Below, piece after piece: positions 27,501 to 36,125 of a stretch of 64,000 nucleotides of DNA. How positions within the stretch are numbered: position 1 is the stretch's first letter; the number at the start of each line of letters is the position of its first letter. This DNA is from a bacterium (GTDB lineage Bacteria > Joyebacterota > Joyebacteria > Joyebacterales > Joyebacteraceae): the NCBI GenBank assembly GCA_029990205.1, contig JAPEKQ010000001.1:186001-250000 (forward strand), given 5' to 3'. The position numbers were made by a program, and so were the translations under genes. Below the pieces are notes generated by a model. It was not told the DNA's origin. It was given only the letters and a program-made list of their open reading frames with translations, and searched no databases.

Positions 27501-28226
27501 CGGCAGACGGTACTCGGGAATGCCGTAGCGGAGCATGCCGCCCGGGTCGGGAAGCGCCTCGAAGATGGTAACGTCGTGCCCCGCCTGCGCCAGGTAGTAC
27601 GCGGCCGTCAGACTCGCGGGGCCGGCGCCGATGGCGGCGACCTTGTGACCGCTGGGTGACGCGACTGGCGGCGAATACGGGTTCGGATGCGAGATGTCCC
27701 AGTCCGCGGCGAACCGCTTGAGGTAGTCGATGCAGACCGGCCCGTCCACGGCGTTCCGCCGGCACTCGCCCTCACACGGACGCGTGCAGACGCGGCCGAT
27801 CGAGAGCGGGAACGGGTTGACCTCCTTGACGAGCTTCGTCGCGTCGCGGTATCTGCCCTGCGCGATCAGCGCGATGTACCCCTGGACGTCGACGCTGGCC
27901 GGACACGCTTCCTTGCAGGGAGCGATACAGTCACCGCGGTGGTTCGAGAGCAGGAGCTCGAGCGCCATCCGTCTGACGGCGCGAACGTCCTCGGTGTCCG
28001 TCCAGACCTTCATCCCGTCGGAGACCTTCGTGCCGCAGGACGGGACGTACCGCTTCATGCCCTCGAGCTTGACGGCGCAGATCCAACACGATGCGAACGG
28101 TTCGAGCTGCTCGTCGTGACAGAGCGTCGGGATGGAGACGCCGTTCGCGCGAGCCGCTTCGAGGATGGTCATCCCCGACTCGACCTGCACATCGGTACCG
28201 TTCAGTGTGATGTTTACGAGTGCCAC
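24501..28226 (-). CDS. NuoG/GltD/formate-dehydrogenase-like multidomain iron-sulfur flavoprotein
   Basis: 1241 residues. Domains in order: [2Fe-2S] ferredoxin (Cys36, 47, 50, 64); GltD-type Cys-rich segment (Cys100-165) and FAD/NAD(P) domains (IGAGPASLTAAYYLAQAG near 199, IIGGGNTAVDAARTSLRLG near 329); a Cys cluster at 580-591; two [4Fe-4S] ferredoxin motifs (Cys630-640, 673-683); and a molybdopterin-oxidoreductase-like domain with its [4Fe-4S] motif (Cys709, 712, 716, 744). Where formate dehydrogenases have Cys or Sec (SARC/U-TNEE) this protein has SPRMTNEE, Met793, so formate chemistry is unlikely. It is the last gene of an operon with NuoF- and NuoE-like genes; together they probably form a soluble ferredoxin/NAD(P) oxidoreductase. 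Confidence 0.85.
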   Translation of the reverse strand: MALVNITLNGTDVQVESGMTILEAARANGVSIPTLCHDEQLEPFASCWICAVKLEGMKRYVPSCGTKVSDGMKVWTDTEDVRAVRRMALELLLSNHRGDCIAPCKEACPASVDVQGYIALIAQGRYRDATKLVKEVNPFPLSIGRVCTRPCEGECRRNAVDGPVCIDYLKRFAADWDISHPNPYSPPVASPSGHKVAAIGAGPASLTAAYYLAQAGHDVTIFEALPDPGGMLRYGIPEYRLPKRTLDDEIGLITGLGVDVKYGQRLGCDFTLSDLFDQGYEAVFLGLGAMASRKMRCPGEELDGVWAGTDFLGKMGLNEPPEIGRHVAIIGGGNTAVDAARTSLRLGAEKVTIVYRRSRKEMPAWDVEVDAAEEEGVEMHFLAAPTKIEGDGKCERLEFIRMELGEPDDSGRRRPVPVEGSESVIEVDNVIAAIGQLPNLDCIQNTAEKDPQSLEAKLELTRWGTIIADEKSGLTAVPGVFAGGDVVNGAATAIEAIAAGGRAAAAINRMFRGEAIDAVPPYFNIQKERWDSFPEEELADVVHQKRQEMPELPVAERIKSLDEVELGLSEEQALEEVKRCLECGCAEGFSCQLREYAAEYEVTLGRLTGEVVSDPPDERHPFIRIEPEKCIMCGRCIRICQDVQGASALGFYRRGFVAQMKPALCEALAMTDCESCGQCVESCPTAALTAKPVAVKPGPWDLESTLSTCGFCGTGCAVDLCTAAGDLVSIAPAAGVGVNEGNLCVRGRFGFRGALGERVTEPRVNGDGSSWDGAISAASAGLAGGAFFGSPRMTNEEAHALSSLAGAADGATGSFGLAGEGAVFGALERVLGHASSTATYEDVRGADAVLVIDSDIAEEQTVAAISVRKAVHRGAALVVIAERETRLAALADVWIPAGHDQVGSILSAMINHGLTEGTIDPASLGFDVAGLAELKTSIDGITPDAVASKYGMTVDDLKRAASLFCGAERAVTIASAAAFAPATACGDAHLAVALATLAGSGAGAGSGILFLRVRANGQGLSDLGFEPAGGLCGPSCCGANGGDLWSAIESGKVTSALIVGEDPVGAASDPESVKAALGRLEHLVVMDAIETETTALADVVLPMAPPTGTSGSYTNSEHRVQPVAAAETPAGGRSTLEVLASLAGRAGGDVPSTPEEAYAALRGPLADLGMPERPDGSTWSLPGRAEGRPAGGEASVAPPDCRGGKIAFDPRWTDAIEARFSRMAEEQGLSDHVVRRVGVSA

Positions 28227-28287
28227 CTTTGAACTCTCCTGGAAGCCGGTTCCCGCGGGATCCGTTACACGAACCCCATCGAAGAAG

Positions 28288-30075
28288 CTAGCGGACCGTC
28301 ACGGCGTCAAACTTGCACGCCTGTCTGCAGGCGTCGCACTTGGTACAGAGATCCTGATCGATCGTGTGCGCTTCCTTGCGCTCCCCGGTGATGGCGCCGA
28401 CCGGACACTTCTTCGCGCAGACCGTGCACCCGATGCACTTGTCGGGATCGATATCGTAGGTGATGAGCGCCTTGCACGACAGCGCCGGACACCGCTTCTC
28501 GTTGATGTGCGCCTCGTACTCGTCCCGGAAGTACTTGATGGTCGTCAGCACCGGGTTCGGAGCCGACTGTCCGAGACCGCAGAGCGATGAGCTGATGATC
28601 TTCTCACCGAGCTCCTCGAGCAGTTCGATGTCGCCCTCGCGCCCCTCGCCCGCGGTGATGCGTTCGAGGATCTCGAGCATCCGCTTCGTTCCGACGCGGC
28701 AGAACGTGCACTTGCCGCAGCTCTCGTCCTGCGTGAAGTGGAGGAAGAACCGGGCGATGTCGACCATGCAGGTCGAGTCGTCCATGACGACCATGCCGCC
28801 CGACCCCATGATGGCGCCCGTCTTCGTGATCGACTCGTAATCGATGGGAATGTCCATGAACTCGACCGGCACACAACCGCCGGACGGACCACCGAGCTGG
28901 ACGGCCTTGAACGAACGTCCCTCGGGGACGCCGCCGCCGACCTCGTCGATGACCTGCCGGATCGTCAGTCCCATCGGGACCTCGACGAGTCCGCCGCGCG
29001 TGATCTTGCCGGCCAGCGCGAAGACCTTGGTTCCCTTGCTCGATTCGGTGCCGTACGCGGCGTAGGCGGCCGCGCCGTTGCTGATGATCCACGGGATGTT
29101 CGCATAGGTCTCAACGTTGTTGTTGTTCGTAGGCTTCGCCCAGAGCCCCTTGACCGCCGGGTACGGCGGGCGGAGCCGCGGCATCCCTCGCTGTCCCTCG
29201 ATCGACGCGATCAGGGCCGTCTCCTCACCACACACGAACGCGCCGGCGCCCTCCTTGATGTGCACCTTGAAGGAGAAGCCGGAACCGAGGATGTTCTCCC
29301 CAACGAAACCGCGCTCGGTGGCGTCCTCGATGGCGATCCTCAGACGCTTGATGGCGAGCGGGTACTCGGCGCGGACGTAGAAGTAACCTTCCTGTGCGCC
29401 GATGGTGTACGCTGCGATCGCGAGTCCCTCGAGGACGCTGTGCGGATCACCCTCGAGGATGCTCCGGTCCATGAACGCGCCCGGGTCGCCCTCGTCGGCA
29501 TTGACAATGACGTACTTCATCTCCCCCGGCGCCTTCTTGGCAAGATCCCACTTGATCCCCGTCGGGAATCCCGCACCCCCGCGGCCGCGGAGACCGGACG
29601 CCTTGAGCTCTTCGATGACGTCGTCCGGCGACATCTCCTTGATGACCTTCGTCAGAGCCTCGTAGCCTCCGGCGTCGATGTACTCGTCGATCGACTCCGG
29701 ATCGATGACGCCCGCGTTGCGAAGCACGAGACGGACCTGCTGGTCGTAGTACGTCTCATCGGGGAGCTCTCTGCCTTCCGCGCGAACCAGCCACTCGTCG
29801 ACCGGCTTCCCGCCGACGACGTGCTCCTCCACGACCCGTCCCACCCTGTCCGCAGTCAGTTCTCCGTATGTGTACTTCGCGCCCCCGCTGGTCACAACAT
29901 CGACGATCGGCTCCCGATAGCACATGCCGACACACCCGGTGCGCCGGAGACGGGCGTCGACACCCTTCTCCTTGAACTCTCGCTGGAACGCGCTGAAGAC
30001 GTCGGCCGCTCCGGCGGCAATGCCGCAGCTCGAGAGCCCGACGGTGACCTCAACGGTCGCGCCTGTCTTCGCCAT
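28288..30075 (-). CDS. NuoF/HydB-like NADH-binding iron-sulfur flavoprotein
   Basis: 595 residues from the second of two adjacent ATGs (30075), after GGAGAGAG. N-terminal thioredoxin-like [2Fe-2S] domain (GLSSCGIAAG, RTGCVGMCYREP), NADH/FMN-binding core (LRGRGGAGFPTGIKW, NADEGDPGAFMDRSILEGDP), NuoF-type [4Fe-4S] motif (ESCGKCTFCRVGTKRM ... SLCGLGQ), and a C-terminal 2[4Fe-4S] ferredoxin domain (CIGCTVCAKKCPVGAI, CTKCDACRQACKFDAV). This layout is that of HydB from bifurcating hydrogenases and NfnSL-like relatives rather than respiratory NuoF, which lacks both terminal domains. It is the expected site of NAD(P) and FMN reaction in the complex with its two neighbours. Confidence 0.92.
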   Translation of the reverse strand: MAKTGATVEVTVGLSSCGIAAGAADVFSAFQREFKEKGVDARLRRTGCVGMCYREPIVDVVTSGGAKYTYGELTADRVGRVVEEHVVGGKPVDEWLVRAEGRELPDETYYDQQVRLVLRNAGVIDPESIDEYIDAGGYEALTKVIKEMSPDDVIEELKASGLRGRGGAGFPTGIKWDLAKKAPGEMKYVIVNADEGDPGAFMDRSILEGDPHSVLEGLAIAAYTIGAQEGYFYVRAEYPLAIKRLRIAIEDATERGFVGENILGSGFSFKVHIKEGAGAFVCGEETALIASIEGQRGMPRLRPPYPAVKGLWAKPTNNNNVETYANIPWIISNGAAAYAAYGTESSKGTKVFALAGKITRGGLVEVPMGLTIRQVIDEVGGGVPEGRSFKAVQLGGPSGGCVPVEFMDIPIDYESITKTGAIMGSGGMVVMDDSTCMVDIARFFLHFTQDESCGKCTFCRVGTKRMLEILERITAGEGREGDIELLEELGEKIISSSLCGLGQSAPNPVLTTIKYFRDEYEAHINEKRCPALSCKALITYDIDPDKCIGCTVCAKKCPVGAITGERKEAHTIDQDLCTKCDACRQACKFDAVTVR

Positions 30076-30147
30076 CATCTCTCTCCGATGAGTCGTGTGT
30101 TTCGCGAAGCAATGCCGGCCGGGCACCTTCCCGCCGGCGCCGTCCGC

Positions 30148-30639
30148 CTAGTCGCCGTACTCCCTGACGATCTTGCGCGCCTCATCCGGCGTCAGCCGGC
30201 CGTACGTGTTGTCCTCGATCATGATGACGGGCGCCAGACTGCAGCAGCCAAGGCAGGCGACCGACTCGACCGTGAACTTCCCGTCCTCGGTCGTCGCCCC
30301 ATCGGCCACGCCGAGCTCGTCGCAGAGCGCATCCGTGATCGCTCCCGCGCCCTGAACGTGGCACGCTGTCCCGTGGCAGACCTTGACGACGTACTTGCCG
30401 ACGGGCGCCATTCTGAACTGGGCGTAGAAGCTGGCGACGCCGAAGATCTGAGCCGGCGGAACACCGAGCCGCTCACCGATACGCTTCATGACCTCGGGCG
30501 GCAGGTACCCGACGCGTTCCTGGACCTGCTGGAGCACCGGAATGACGCTCCCGCGCCTGCCCGCGTACTTCGCGGCGACCTCGTCGGCCACCTCGAGGTA
30601 CTCCGCCATTCTCTCGTCCTGAGCCACCATGTTCTCCAT
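30148..30639 (-). CDS. NuoE/HydC-like [2Fe-2S] subunit
   Basis: 163 residues from ATG at 30639 with GGAGGAGCG upstream; the frame extends 10 codons further but without a good ribosome site. Thioredoxin-like fold with [2Fe-2S] ligands in VCHGTACHVQGA and ACLGCCSLAPV. GYLPPEVMKRIGERLGVPPAQIFGVASFYAQF is split here as GYLPPEVMKRIGERLG and IFGVASFYAQF, the typical NuoE helices. It passes electrons to or from the NuoF-like subunit. Located between ndk and the NuoF-like gene. Confidence 0.92.
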   Translation of the reverse strand: MENMVAQDERMAEYLEVADEVAAKYAGRRGSVIPVLQQVQERVGYLPPEVMKRIGERLGVPPAQIFGVASFYAQFRMAPVGKYVVKVCHGTACHVQGAGAITDALCDELGVADGATTEDGKFTVESVACLGCCSLAPVIMIEDNTYGRLTPDEARKIVREYGD

Positions 30640-30670
30640 CGCTCCTCCGAGCTCCCCCGGTCCGGGCAAG

Positions 30671-31093
30671 CTATCCGGCTATCGTCCTCGGGCAGTCGCC
30701 GAAGTGGATCGCAGACTCATGCATCACCCGCTCGGGAGAATCCGAAGCGTGCACCGCGTTCTGCGTGAGGCTCTTTCCGTATGTCGCTCTGATCGTCCCC
30801 GGCTCCGCCTTCTCCGGATCGGTCGCGCCGATGAAAGCGCGGAGCGCCGGCACCGCGTCGGGCGCCTCGAGCAGTACGCCAACGGTCATCCCGGACGTGA
30901 CGAACTCGAGAAGCGTGTCGAAGAACGGCTTGCCGACGTGGACGTCATAGAAGATGTGGGCCTCGTCGCTGGTGAGCCGGCGAGACGCGAGACCGACGAT
31001 GCGGAATCCGCCCTTCTCGAGCTCCGCCAGTATGGGACCGGTGAGTCCCTCGCTCACGGCGCGCGGCTTGACCATCAGGAATGTTCTGTCCAT
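30671..31093 (-). CDS. ndk: Nucleoside diphosphate kinase
   Basis: 140 residues from ATG at 31093, in a TGATG junction with the korC stop. RTFLMVKPRAVSEGLTGPIL is the family start, and the phospho-His is in NAVHASDSPE. ATYGKSLTQNAVHASD matches the usual RGDFG..ITRNIVHGSDS region but reads RATYGKSLTQ, a mild divergence. It balances NTP pools; beside sucCD it can equalise GTP and ATP formed from succinyl-CoA. Insertion inside the Kor/NuoEF-type operon suggests co-regulation with energy conservation. Confidence 0.93.
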   Translation of the reverse strand: MDRTFLMVKPRAVSEGLTGPILAELEKGGFRIVGLASRRLTSDEAHIFYDVHVGKPFFDTLLEFVTSGMTVGVLLEAPDAVPALRAFIGATDPEKAEPGTIRATYGKSLTQNAVHASDSPERVMHESAIHFGDCPRTIAG

Positions 31094-31653
31094 CAGTTGG
31101 TCTTCTCCCTTGCATTCATTGCTGCCTCGCGCCCGACATCGAGCGCCTTCTGATTGAGCTCTTCGGTGCCCTCCGGCACCCGGGCCATGACCGCCTTCGA
31201 CAGACTGTCCCAATCGACGACGCCCGTCAGTTCCGCGATGGCCCCGAGAGCTACGACGTTGGCGAACAGCATCCTCCCGCAATGCTCGACCGCGAGCATC
31301 GTGAACGGGATCTGGATGGCTCCATCGCGCTCAACCGTCTCCACAAGGTAGGAGTCGACGATCATCAGCCCGCCGTCCTTGAGAGAATCGGCGTACTCGT
31401 CGGCCGCCACCTGCGTCATCGCCAGAAGAACGTCGACCTTCGTGGCCTTCGGGTAGTCGATCTCCTCCGTGGAGATCACGACATCGGTCTTGCTCTTGCC
31501 GCCGCGAGCTTCCGGTCCGTAGCTCTGCGTCTGCACCGTGTTCTTGCCGTCGTAGACGGACGCCGCCTCCGCCAGGAGCTTCCCACCCAACATCAGCCCC
31601 TGACCACCGGACCCCGAGAGGCGAACCTCGAACCTGCCACCATTCTTCGTCAC
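31093..31653 (-). CDS. korC: 2-oxoacid:ferredoxin oxidoreductase gamma subunit
   Basis: 186 residues from a GTG at 31653 with GAGGGTG upstream. The family pattern GSGGQGLMLGGKLLAEAA at the N-terminus and SYGPEARGGKSKTDVVIS are present. In 2-oxoglutarate and pyruvate ferredoxin oxidoreductases this subunit completes the interface around the TPP and CoA sites. It overlaps ndk at a TGATG junction and follows korB after a 68-nt spacer. The substrate is inferred from sucCD upstream as 2-oxoglutarate. Confidence 0.9.
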   Translation of the reverse strand: MTKNGGRFEVRLSGSGGQGLMLGGKLLAEAASVYDGKNTVQTQSYGPEARGGKSKTDVVISTEEIDYPKATKVDVLLAMTQVAADEYADSLKDGGLMIVDSYLVETVERDGAIQIPFTMLAVEHCGRMLFANVVALGAIAELTGVVDWDSLSKAVMARVPEGTEELNQKALDVGREAAMNAREKTN

Positions 31654-31721
31654 GTGCGCACCCTCGCTGCTGGACCGCCTCGAGCCCTCGAGCCCCGAGG
31701 CAGCCGCTATGCCGACAGACG

Positions 31722-32627
31722 CTAACCGACCGCCTTGAGTCGGTCTCCGAGTCGCTCATATCGCTCGACGGTCTCCCGCAGCTGAGTGGCCACGGTCGTC
31801 GAGTCACTCGTCAGACGCTCCGCGAGGTTGTCGTACACCTCGATGAATTCCGGCATGTAGTTCTCCACGAACACGCCGCGGGTGAACTTGCCCTCGAGCT
31901 CCTCCGGGGACATCCTCTCGGCCTCTCTCAGAGTGACCGAACTCTCCTTCATCCACCGGAACATGTCCACGGGCGACTTGTACTTGTTCAGTCGTCCGTA
32001 GCTCGTGTAGCAGTTGCTCATCACCTCGACAACCGAGAAACCGCGATGCCTGATCGCCTGCTCGAGCATCTTGTCGAGCTCACGGACGTGATAGACGGAC
32101 GTCCGGGCCACGAACGAGGCGCCCGCGCCGGCGGCCAGCGCCGATGCGTCGAACTCGTGCTCGACGTTTCCGTACGGCGCCGTCGTTCCGCGCTTCCCGT
32201 GCGGGGTCGTCGGCGAGTACTGCCCTCCGGTCATGCCGTAGATACAGTTATTCGCGACGATCGCGGTGATGTCGATATTGCGGCGGCACGCGTGAATGAA
32301 ATGGTTGCCGCCGATCGCCAGCGCGTCGCCGTCACCCATCGCCGTGATGACGGTGAGCTTCGGATTGGCGAGTTTGACCCCCGTGGCGAACGCGAGCGCC
32401 CGCCCGTGCGTCGTGTGCAGCGTGTTCGAGTCGACGTAGGTCGGCATGCGACCGGTGCACCCGATACCGGATACGGTCGCGATGTCGTTCTTCGGGATCT
32501 CCATCTTCGAGATGACCCGAAGAAGACTGCTCATGATGACGCCGAGGCCACAACCTCCACACCAGACCGTCGGCAGCTTCTTGTGCGGCTTGAGATACGT
32601 CCGCGCTGTCTCTATCGCCTGGCTCAT
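31722..32627 (-). CDS. korB: 2-oxoacid:ferredoxin oxidoreductase beta subunit
   Basis: 301 residues. Binds thiamine pyrophosphate and a [4Fe-4S] cluster. TVWCGGCGLGVIMSSLL has the N-terminal Cys pair, GIGCTGRMPTYVDSNTLHTTHGRA is given here as GIGCTGRMPTYV and LHTTHGRALAFATG, and the TPP motif is MGDGDALAIGGNHFIHA ... NNCIYGMTGGQYSPTT. The last segment is characteristic of 2-oxoglutarate-type KorB. Its start overlaps the korA stop (ATGA). Confidence 0.93.
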   Translation of the reverse strand: MSQAIETARTYLKPHKKLPTVWCGGCGLGVIMSSLLRVISKMEIPKNDIATVSGIGCTGRMPTYVDSNTLHTTHGRALAFATGVKLANPKLTVITAMGDGDALAIGGNHFIHACRRNIDITAIVANNCIYGMTGGQYSPTTPHGKRGTTAPYGNVEHEFDASALAAGAGASFVARTSVYHVRELDKMLEQAIRHRGFSVVEVMSNCYTSYGRLNKYKSPVDMFRWMKESSVTLREAERMSPEELEGKFTRGVFVENYMPEFIEVYDNLAERLTSDSTTVATQLRETVERYERLGDRLKAVG

Positions 32628-33775
32628 GCGCTCAGTTCCTCCGTCACGAAGTCGGTGATCTGATCGGGCGTGAACAGCCTGCCGTCAACGCGGCCGAGCC
32701 GCCTGACCGGCACGCCGCCGCCGATGGTCCGTTCGACCTCGAGCACGAGCTGTCCCATGTTCATCTCCGGAACGACGATCCCGCGGAGCTGCGGTGCGAG
32801 TTCGTGAAGTCGCTTGCCCGAGAACGGCCAGATGGTCTTGACCCTCAGAAGCCCCGCCTTGATGCCCTGCTCCCGCAACTGCCGCACCGATGCCTTCGCG
32901 ACACGCGCGGTCGAACCGTACGCGAAGAGAAGCACATCGCAGTCGTCCGTCATGAACTCATCGTTCATGGCGAGTTCGTCGGCGCGCGATTCGATCTTGT
33001 CGACGATCCAGTGGATCTTCTGGTCGACCTCGTCCGGCACCATCGTCGGGAACCCGTGCTTGTCGTGCGTCAGGCCCGTGACGTGGAAACGGTGCGGACC
33101 GCCGAAGTGCCCGAGCGGAGCCACCGTATCACCCTCGCACGCGGCCGGACAGTAGTCGTCCAGGTCCGCGCCCGGCGTTCCGCGGCTCTCGCAGTGGTAC
33201 GACCCGGGAGGCGGCAGCGTGACGCTCTCGCGCATGTGCCCTATGACCTCGTCGAGCAGGAGCACGGTCGGCGTCCGGTACTTCTCAGCGAGACTGACAC
33301 AGCAGACCGTCAGCTCGATGCACTCGAGCACGGTCGACGGAGCCAGCGCGATAATCGCGTGATCGCCGTGCGTTCCCCAGCGTGTCTGCATGACGTCCGC
33401 CTGTGCCGGCTGCGTCGGCAGACCGGTGGAGGGACCGGCGCGCATCACGTTGACGACGACGCACGGGATCTCGGCGAGACACGCGAGGCCCAGATTCTCC
33501 TGCATGAGCGAGAAGCCGGGACCGCTCGTCGCCGTCATCGACCGCGAACCCGCGATCGACGCGCCGATGATCGCCGCGATCGACGCGATCTCATCTTCCA
33601 TCTGGATGAACCTGCCGCCGATCAGAGGCAGATGCCGCGCCATGAACTCGGCAACCTCTGAGGACGGGGTGATCGGATAGCCCGCGAAAAAGTTCACGCC
33701 GGCCGCGACCGCGCCGATGGCGCACGCCTCGTTGCCCTGAAGGACCTTGATGTCCTTGTTCCGTTTGGCGGACAT
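32624..33775 (-). CDS. korA: 2-oxoacid:ferredoxin oxidoreductase alpha subunit
   Basis: 383 residues from ATG at 33775, immediately after the korD stop. NEACAIGAVAAGVNFFAGYP-I-T-P-S-S-E is the domain I signature of the alpha subunit; EDEIASIAAIIGASIAGSRS and TSGPGFSLMQENLGLA follow. The C-terminal half (LLFAYGSTARVAKASVRQLR, GLLRVKTIWPF) is domain II. It forms the substrate-binding part with KorB. Longer frames upstream overlap korD. Confidence 0.93.
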   Translation of the reverse strand: MSAKRNKDIKVLQGNEACAIGAVAAGVNFFAGYPITPSSEVAEFMARHLPLIGGRFIQMEDEIASIAAIIGASIAGSRSMTATSGPGFSLMQENLGLACLAEIPCVVVNVMRAGPSTGLPTQPAQADVMQTRWGTHGDHAIIALAPSTVLECIELTVCCVSLAEKYRTPTVLLLDEVIGHMRESVTLPPPGSYHCESRGTPGADLDDYCPAACEGDTVAPLGHFGGPHRFHVTGLTHDKHGFPTMVPDEVDQKIHWIVDKIESRADELAMNDEFMTDDCDVLLFAYGSTARVAKASVRQLREQGIKAGLLRVKTIWPFSGKRLHELAPQLRGIVVPEMNMGQLVLEVERTIGGGVPVRRLGRVDGRLFTPDQITDFVTEELSA

Positions 33776-33776
33776 G

Positions 33777-34088
33777 TCAGGATCCCCCCCCGCCGCTGGC
33801 GCCGCCGGAAGTCTCGGCGGTCTTCTTCCTGCGTTCCTTGTGGACCGTGATCGCCATGTCGGGACAGAGCATCTCGCAGAGATAGCACGCGACGCACTTG
33901 TCCGGATGCGACACAACGGGGCGACCGGTGCGGTCCGACGTGAACACACCCGTCGGACAGAACTCGTAGCAGAGTCCGCAGCCCTTGCACCATGCGTCAT
34001 AGACGAAGACCTCCCTCTCGGGATGCTCATCTCGAGAGGGATACTCCCAGACTCTGCGCGGTGCGGCATTCGCCGCGTTCTTCTCCAT
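33777..34088 (-). CDS. korD: 2-oxoacid:ferredoxin oxidoreductase delta (ferredoxin) subunit
   Basis: 103 residues from ATG at 34088 with GGGAGGTAGC upstream. Two [4Fe-4S] motifs, CKGCGLCYEFCPTGVF and CVACYLCEMLCPDMAI, identify the ferredoxin-like electron carrier subunit. A C-terminal Gly/Ser-rich tail (ETSGGASGGGG) is unusual and probably disordered. It starts 2 nt upstream of the end of sucD in the leftward operon and precedes korA. Confidence 0.92.
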   Translation of the reverse strand: MEKNAANAAPRRVWEYPSRDEHPEREVFVYDAWCKGCGLCYEFCPTGVFTSDRTGRPVVSHPDKCVACYLCEMLCPDMAITVHKERRKKTAETSGGASGGGGS

Positions 34089-34089
34089 G

Positions 34090-34962
34090 CTACCTCCCAA
34101 GCGTCGCCCGGAGGAGTCCGGGGATCTCGCTCGGCCGGTCCGCGACCGGTACGCCTGCGTCCGATAGCGCCTCTATCTTATCTTCGGCCGTCCCCTTACC
34201 GCCCGCGATGATGGCACCCGCGTGACCCATCCTGCGTCCCGGGGGCGCCGTCCGCCCGGCAATGAAACCGACGACCGGCTTGCTCATGTGCTCCTTGATG
34301 AACTTCGCCGCCTGCTCCTCATCGGTCCCGCCGATCTCTCCGATGAGCACGACGGCAGTCGTTCCCTCGTCCTTCTCGAACGCCTCGAGCGTGTCGATGA
34401 ACGTCGTCCCGATGATCGGATCTCCCCCGATACCGATGACGGTCGATTGCCCGATGCCGCCGCGCCTGAGACTGTCGACGACCTCGTAGGTGAGCGTGCC
34501 GCTCCGCGACACGACGCCGACCTTCCCTCGCGTGTGGATGGCCCCCGGCATGATCCCGAGCTTCGCCTTCCCGGGGCTGATGAGACCCGGACAGTTCGGC
34601 CCGAGCAGCCGCACACCGAGCTGCTTCGTTCGCTGGTAGAGGCGCATCGCGTCGAGCGTCGGAACACCCTCCGTGATGACGACGACCAGTTCAACTCCGC
34701 TCTCCGCGGCTTCGATCGCCGCGTCGGCGGCGAACTTCGCAGGGACGAACACGATCGTCGCGTTGGCGCCCGTCTCGCTGACCGCCTCGTGGACCGTATT
34801 GAAGACCGGAACACCACCGCGGGTCTGCCCGCCCTTGCCGGGCGTGACGCCCGACACGACGTGCGTCCCGTACTCGATCATCGCTCCCGTGTGGAACGAG
34901 CCGTCACGACCCGTGATCCCCTGGACGCAGACGCGCGTTCTCTCATCTATGTAGATGCTCAC
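34090..34962 (-). CDS. sucD: Succinyl-CoA ligase alpha subunit
   Basis: 290 residues. N-terminal CoA-binding Rossmann domain ([34 protein letters not shown]) and the phospho-His loop [20 protein letters not shown]. The GTG start overlaps the sucC stop (GTGA). With SucC it converts succinyl-CoA plus NDP to succinate plus NTP; placed before the Kor genes it conserves the thioester energy formed by 2-oxoglutarate oxidation. Confidence 0.97.
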   Translation of the reverse strand: MSIYIDERTRVCVQGITGRDGSFHTGAMIEYGTHVVSGVTPGKGGQTRGGVPVFNTVHEAVSETGANATIVFVPAKFAADAAIEAAESGVELVVVITEGVPTLDAMRLYQRTKQLGVRLLGPNCPGLISPGKAKLGIMPGAIHTRGKVGVVSRSGTLTYEVVDSLRRGGIGQSTVIGIGGDPIIGTTFIDTLEAFEKDEGTTAVVLIGEIGGTDEEQAAKFIKEHMSKPVVGFIAGRTAPPGRRMGHAGAIIAGGKGTAEDKIEALSDAGVPVADRPSEIPGLLRATLGR

Positions 34963-36098
34963 GCCTGCCCCCTCGCCATGGCGACCGCCTTCTCGACGAC
35001 CTCATCCATAGTCTGCGCAGACTCCATGCCGTGCTCGGCGAGGATCTGTCTCGCGCGGGTCTCATTCGTTCCCGTCAGTCTCACGACGAGCGGAAGCGAG
35101 AGCGGCCGCGCTTCGAGCGCCTCGATGAGTCCCTCGGCGACGTCGTCGCACCGCGTGATGCCGCCGAAGATGTTCAGGAGAATGACCCGGACGTTCGGGT
35201 CGCTGGTGATGATATCGAAGGCCGTCATGACCTTCTCGGGGCTCGAACTCCCCCCGATGTCGAGGAAGTTCGCCGGCTCGCCGCCGTAGAACTTGATGAG
35301 GTCCATCGTGGTCATCGCGAGCCCGGCGCCGTTGACGACGCACCCGACGTTGCCGTCGAGCTTCACGAACGACAGACCCATCTCGCGCGCCTTCCGGAGC
35401 TCGTCCGACTCGTCGGCGGAATCACGCATCGCCGCGATCTCGGGGTGACGGAAGAGCGCGTTGTCGTCGATGTTCATCTTGGCGTCGACCGCCCAGACCT
35501 TTCCGTCCGGCGAGACGACCAGCGGGTTGATCTCGGCCAGCGACGCATCGCTCGCGACGAATGCGTTGTAGAGCTTCGTGACGACGGGCGCGACCTGCCC
35601 GACGACTTCGACCCGATCGTCGAGGTGCGCGGCGAGCTGTGCCGCCTGCGACACCGTGAGACCCTGCACCGGGTCGATCGGCAGCTTGAAGATCTTCTCG
35701 GGAGTCTCGGCCGCGACGGACTCGATGTCGACGCCGCCCTCCGAGCTCACCATGAAGACCGGCCCCTTGGTGGCCCGGTCAACAACGATGCCGACGTAGT
35801 ACTCGCGCTCGATGTCGACCGCGTGGGCGACCATCACCTTGTGGACGGTCAGCCCCTTGATATCCATCCCGAGGATATTCCTCGCGTGCTGCTCGGCTTC
35901 CTCGGGCGTATTGGCGAGCTTGACGCCTCCGGCCTTGCCGCGGCCGCCGACGTGCACCTGCGCCTTCACGACAACCATACCGCCGATCTCCTCGGCAACG
36001 CGTCGCGCCTCCGCCGGGTCGGTGACGACCTCGAAGCGGGGCACAGGTACGCCGCGTCCACGAAGAATCGTGCGCGCCTGGTACTCGTGGATCTTCAC
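34959..36098 (-). CDS. sucC: Succinyl-CoA ligase beta subunit
   Basis: 379 residues from GTG ([20 protein letters not shown]) with GGGAGGATTGC upstream. ATP-grasp domain with [20 protein letters not shown], and the C-terminal CoA-ligase domain with [20 protein letters not shown] and [18 protein letters not shown]. The usual GGGA in the FLDVGGGA loop reads GGSS here, a small variation at the phospho-His contact. Nucleotide preference (ATP or GTP) is not decided by sequence reading alone. Confidence 0.96.
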   Translation of the reverse strand: MKIHEYQARTILRGRGVPVPRFEVVTDPAEARRVAEEIGGMVVVKAQVHVGGRGKAGGVKLANTPEEAEQHARNILGMDIKGLTVHKVMVAHAVDIEREYYVGIVVDRATKGPVFMVSSEGGVDIESVAAETPEKIFKLPIDPVQGLTVSQAAQLAAHLDDRVEVVGQVAPVVTKLYNAFVASDASLAEINPLVVSPDGKVWAVDAKMNIDDNALFRHPEIAAMRDSADESDELRKAREMGLSFVKLDGNVGCVVNGAGLAMTTMDLIKFYGGEPANFLDIGGSSSPEKVMTAFDIITSDPNVRVILLNIFGGITRCDDVAEGLIEALEARPLSLPLVVRLTGTNETRARQILAEHGMESAQTMDEVVEKAVAMARGQA

Positions 36099-36125
36099 GC
36101 AATCCTCCCGACCCCTCAGTGGGGT

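Noticed and set aside
24501-28226. Selenocysteine at the FDH-like active site
   Set aside because: The frame has no internal TGA and the position is ATG (Met793), so no Sec is encoded.
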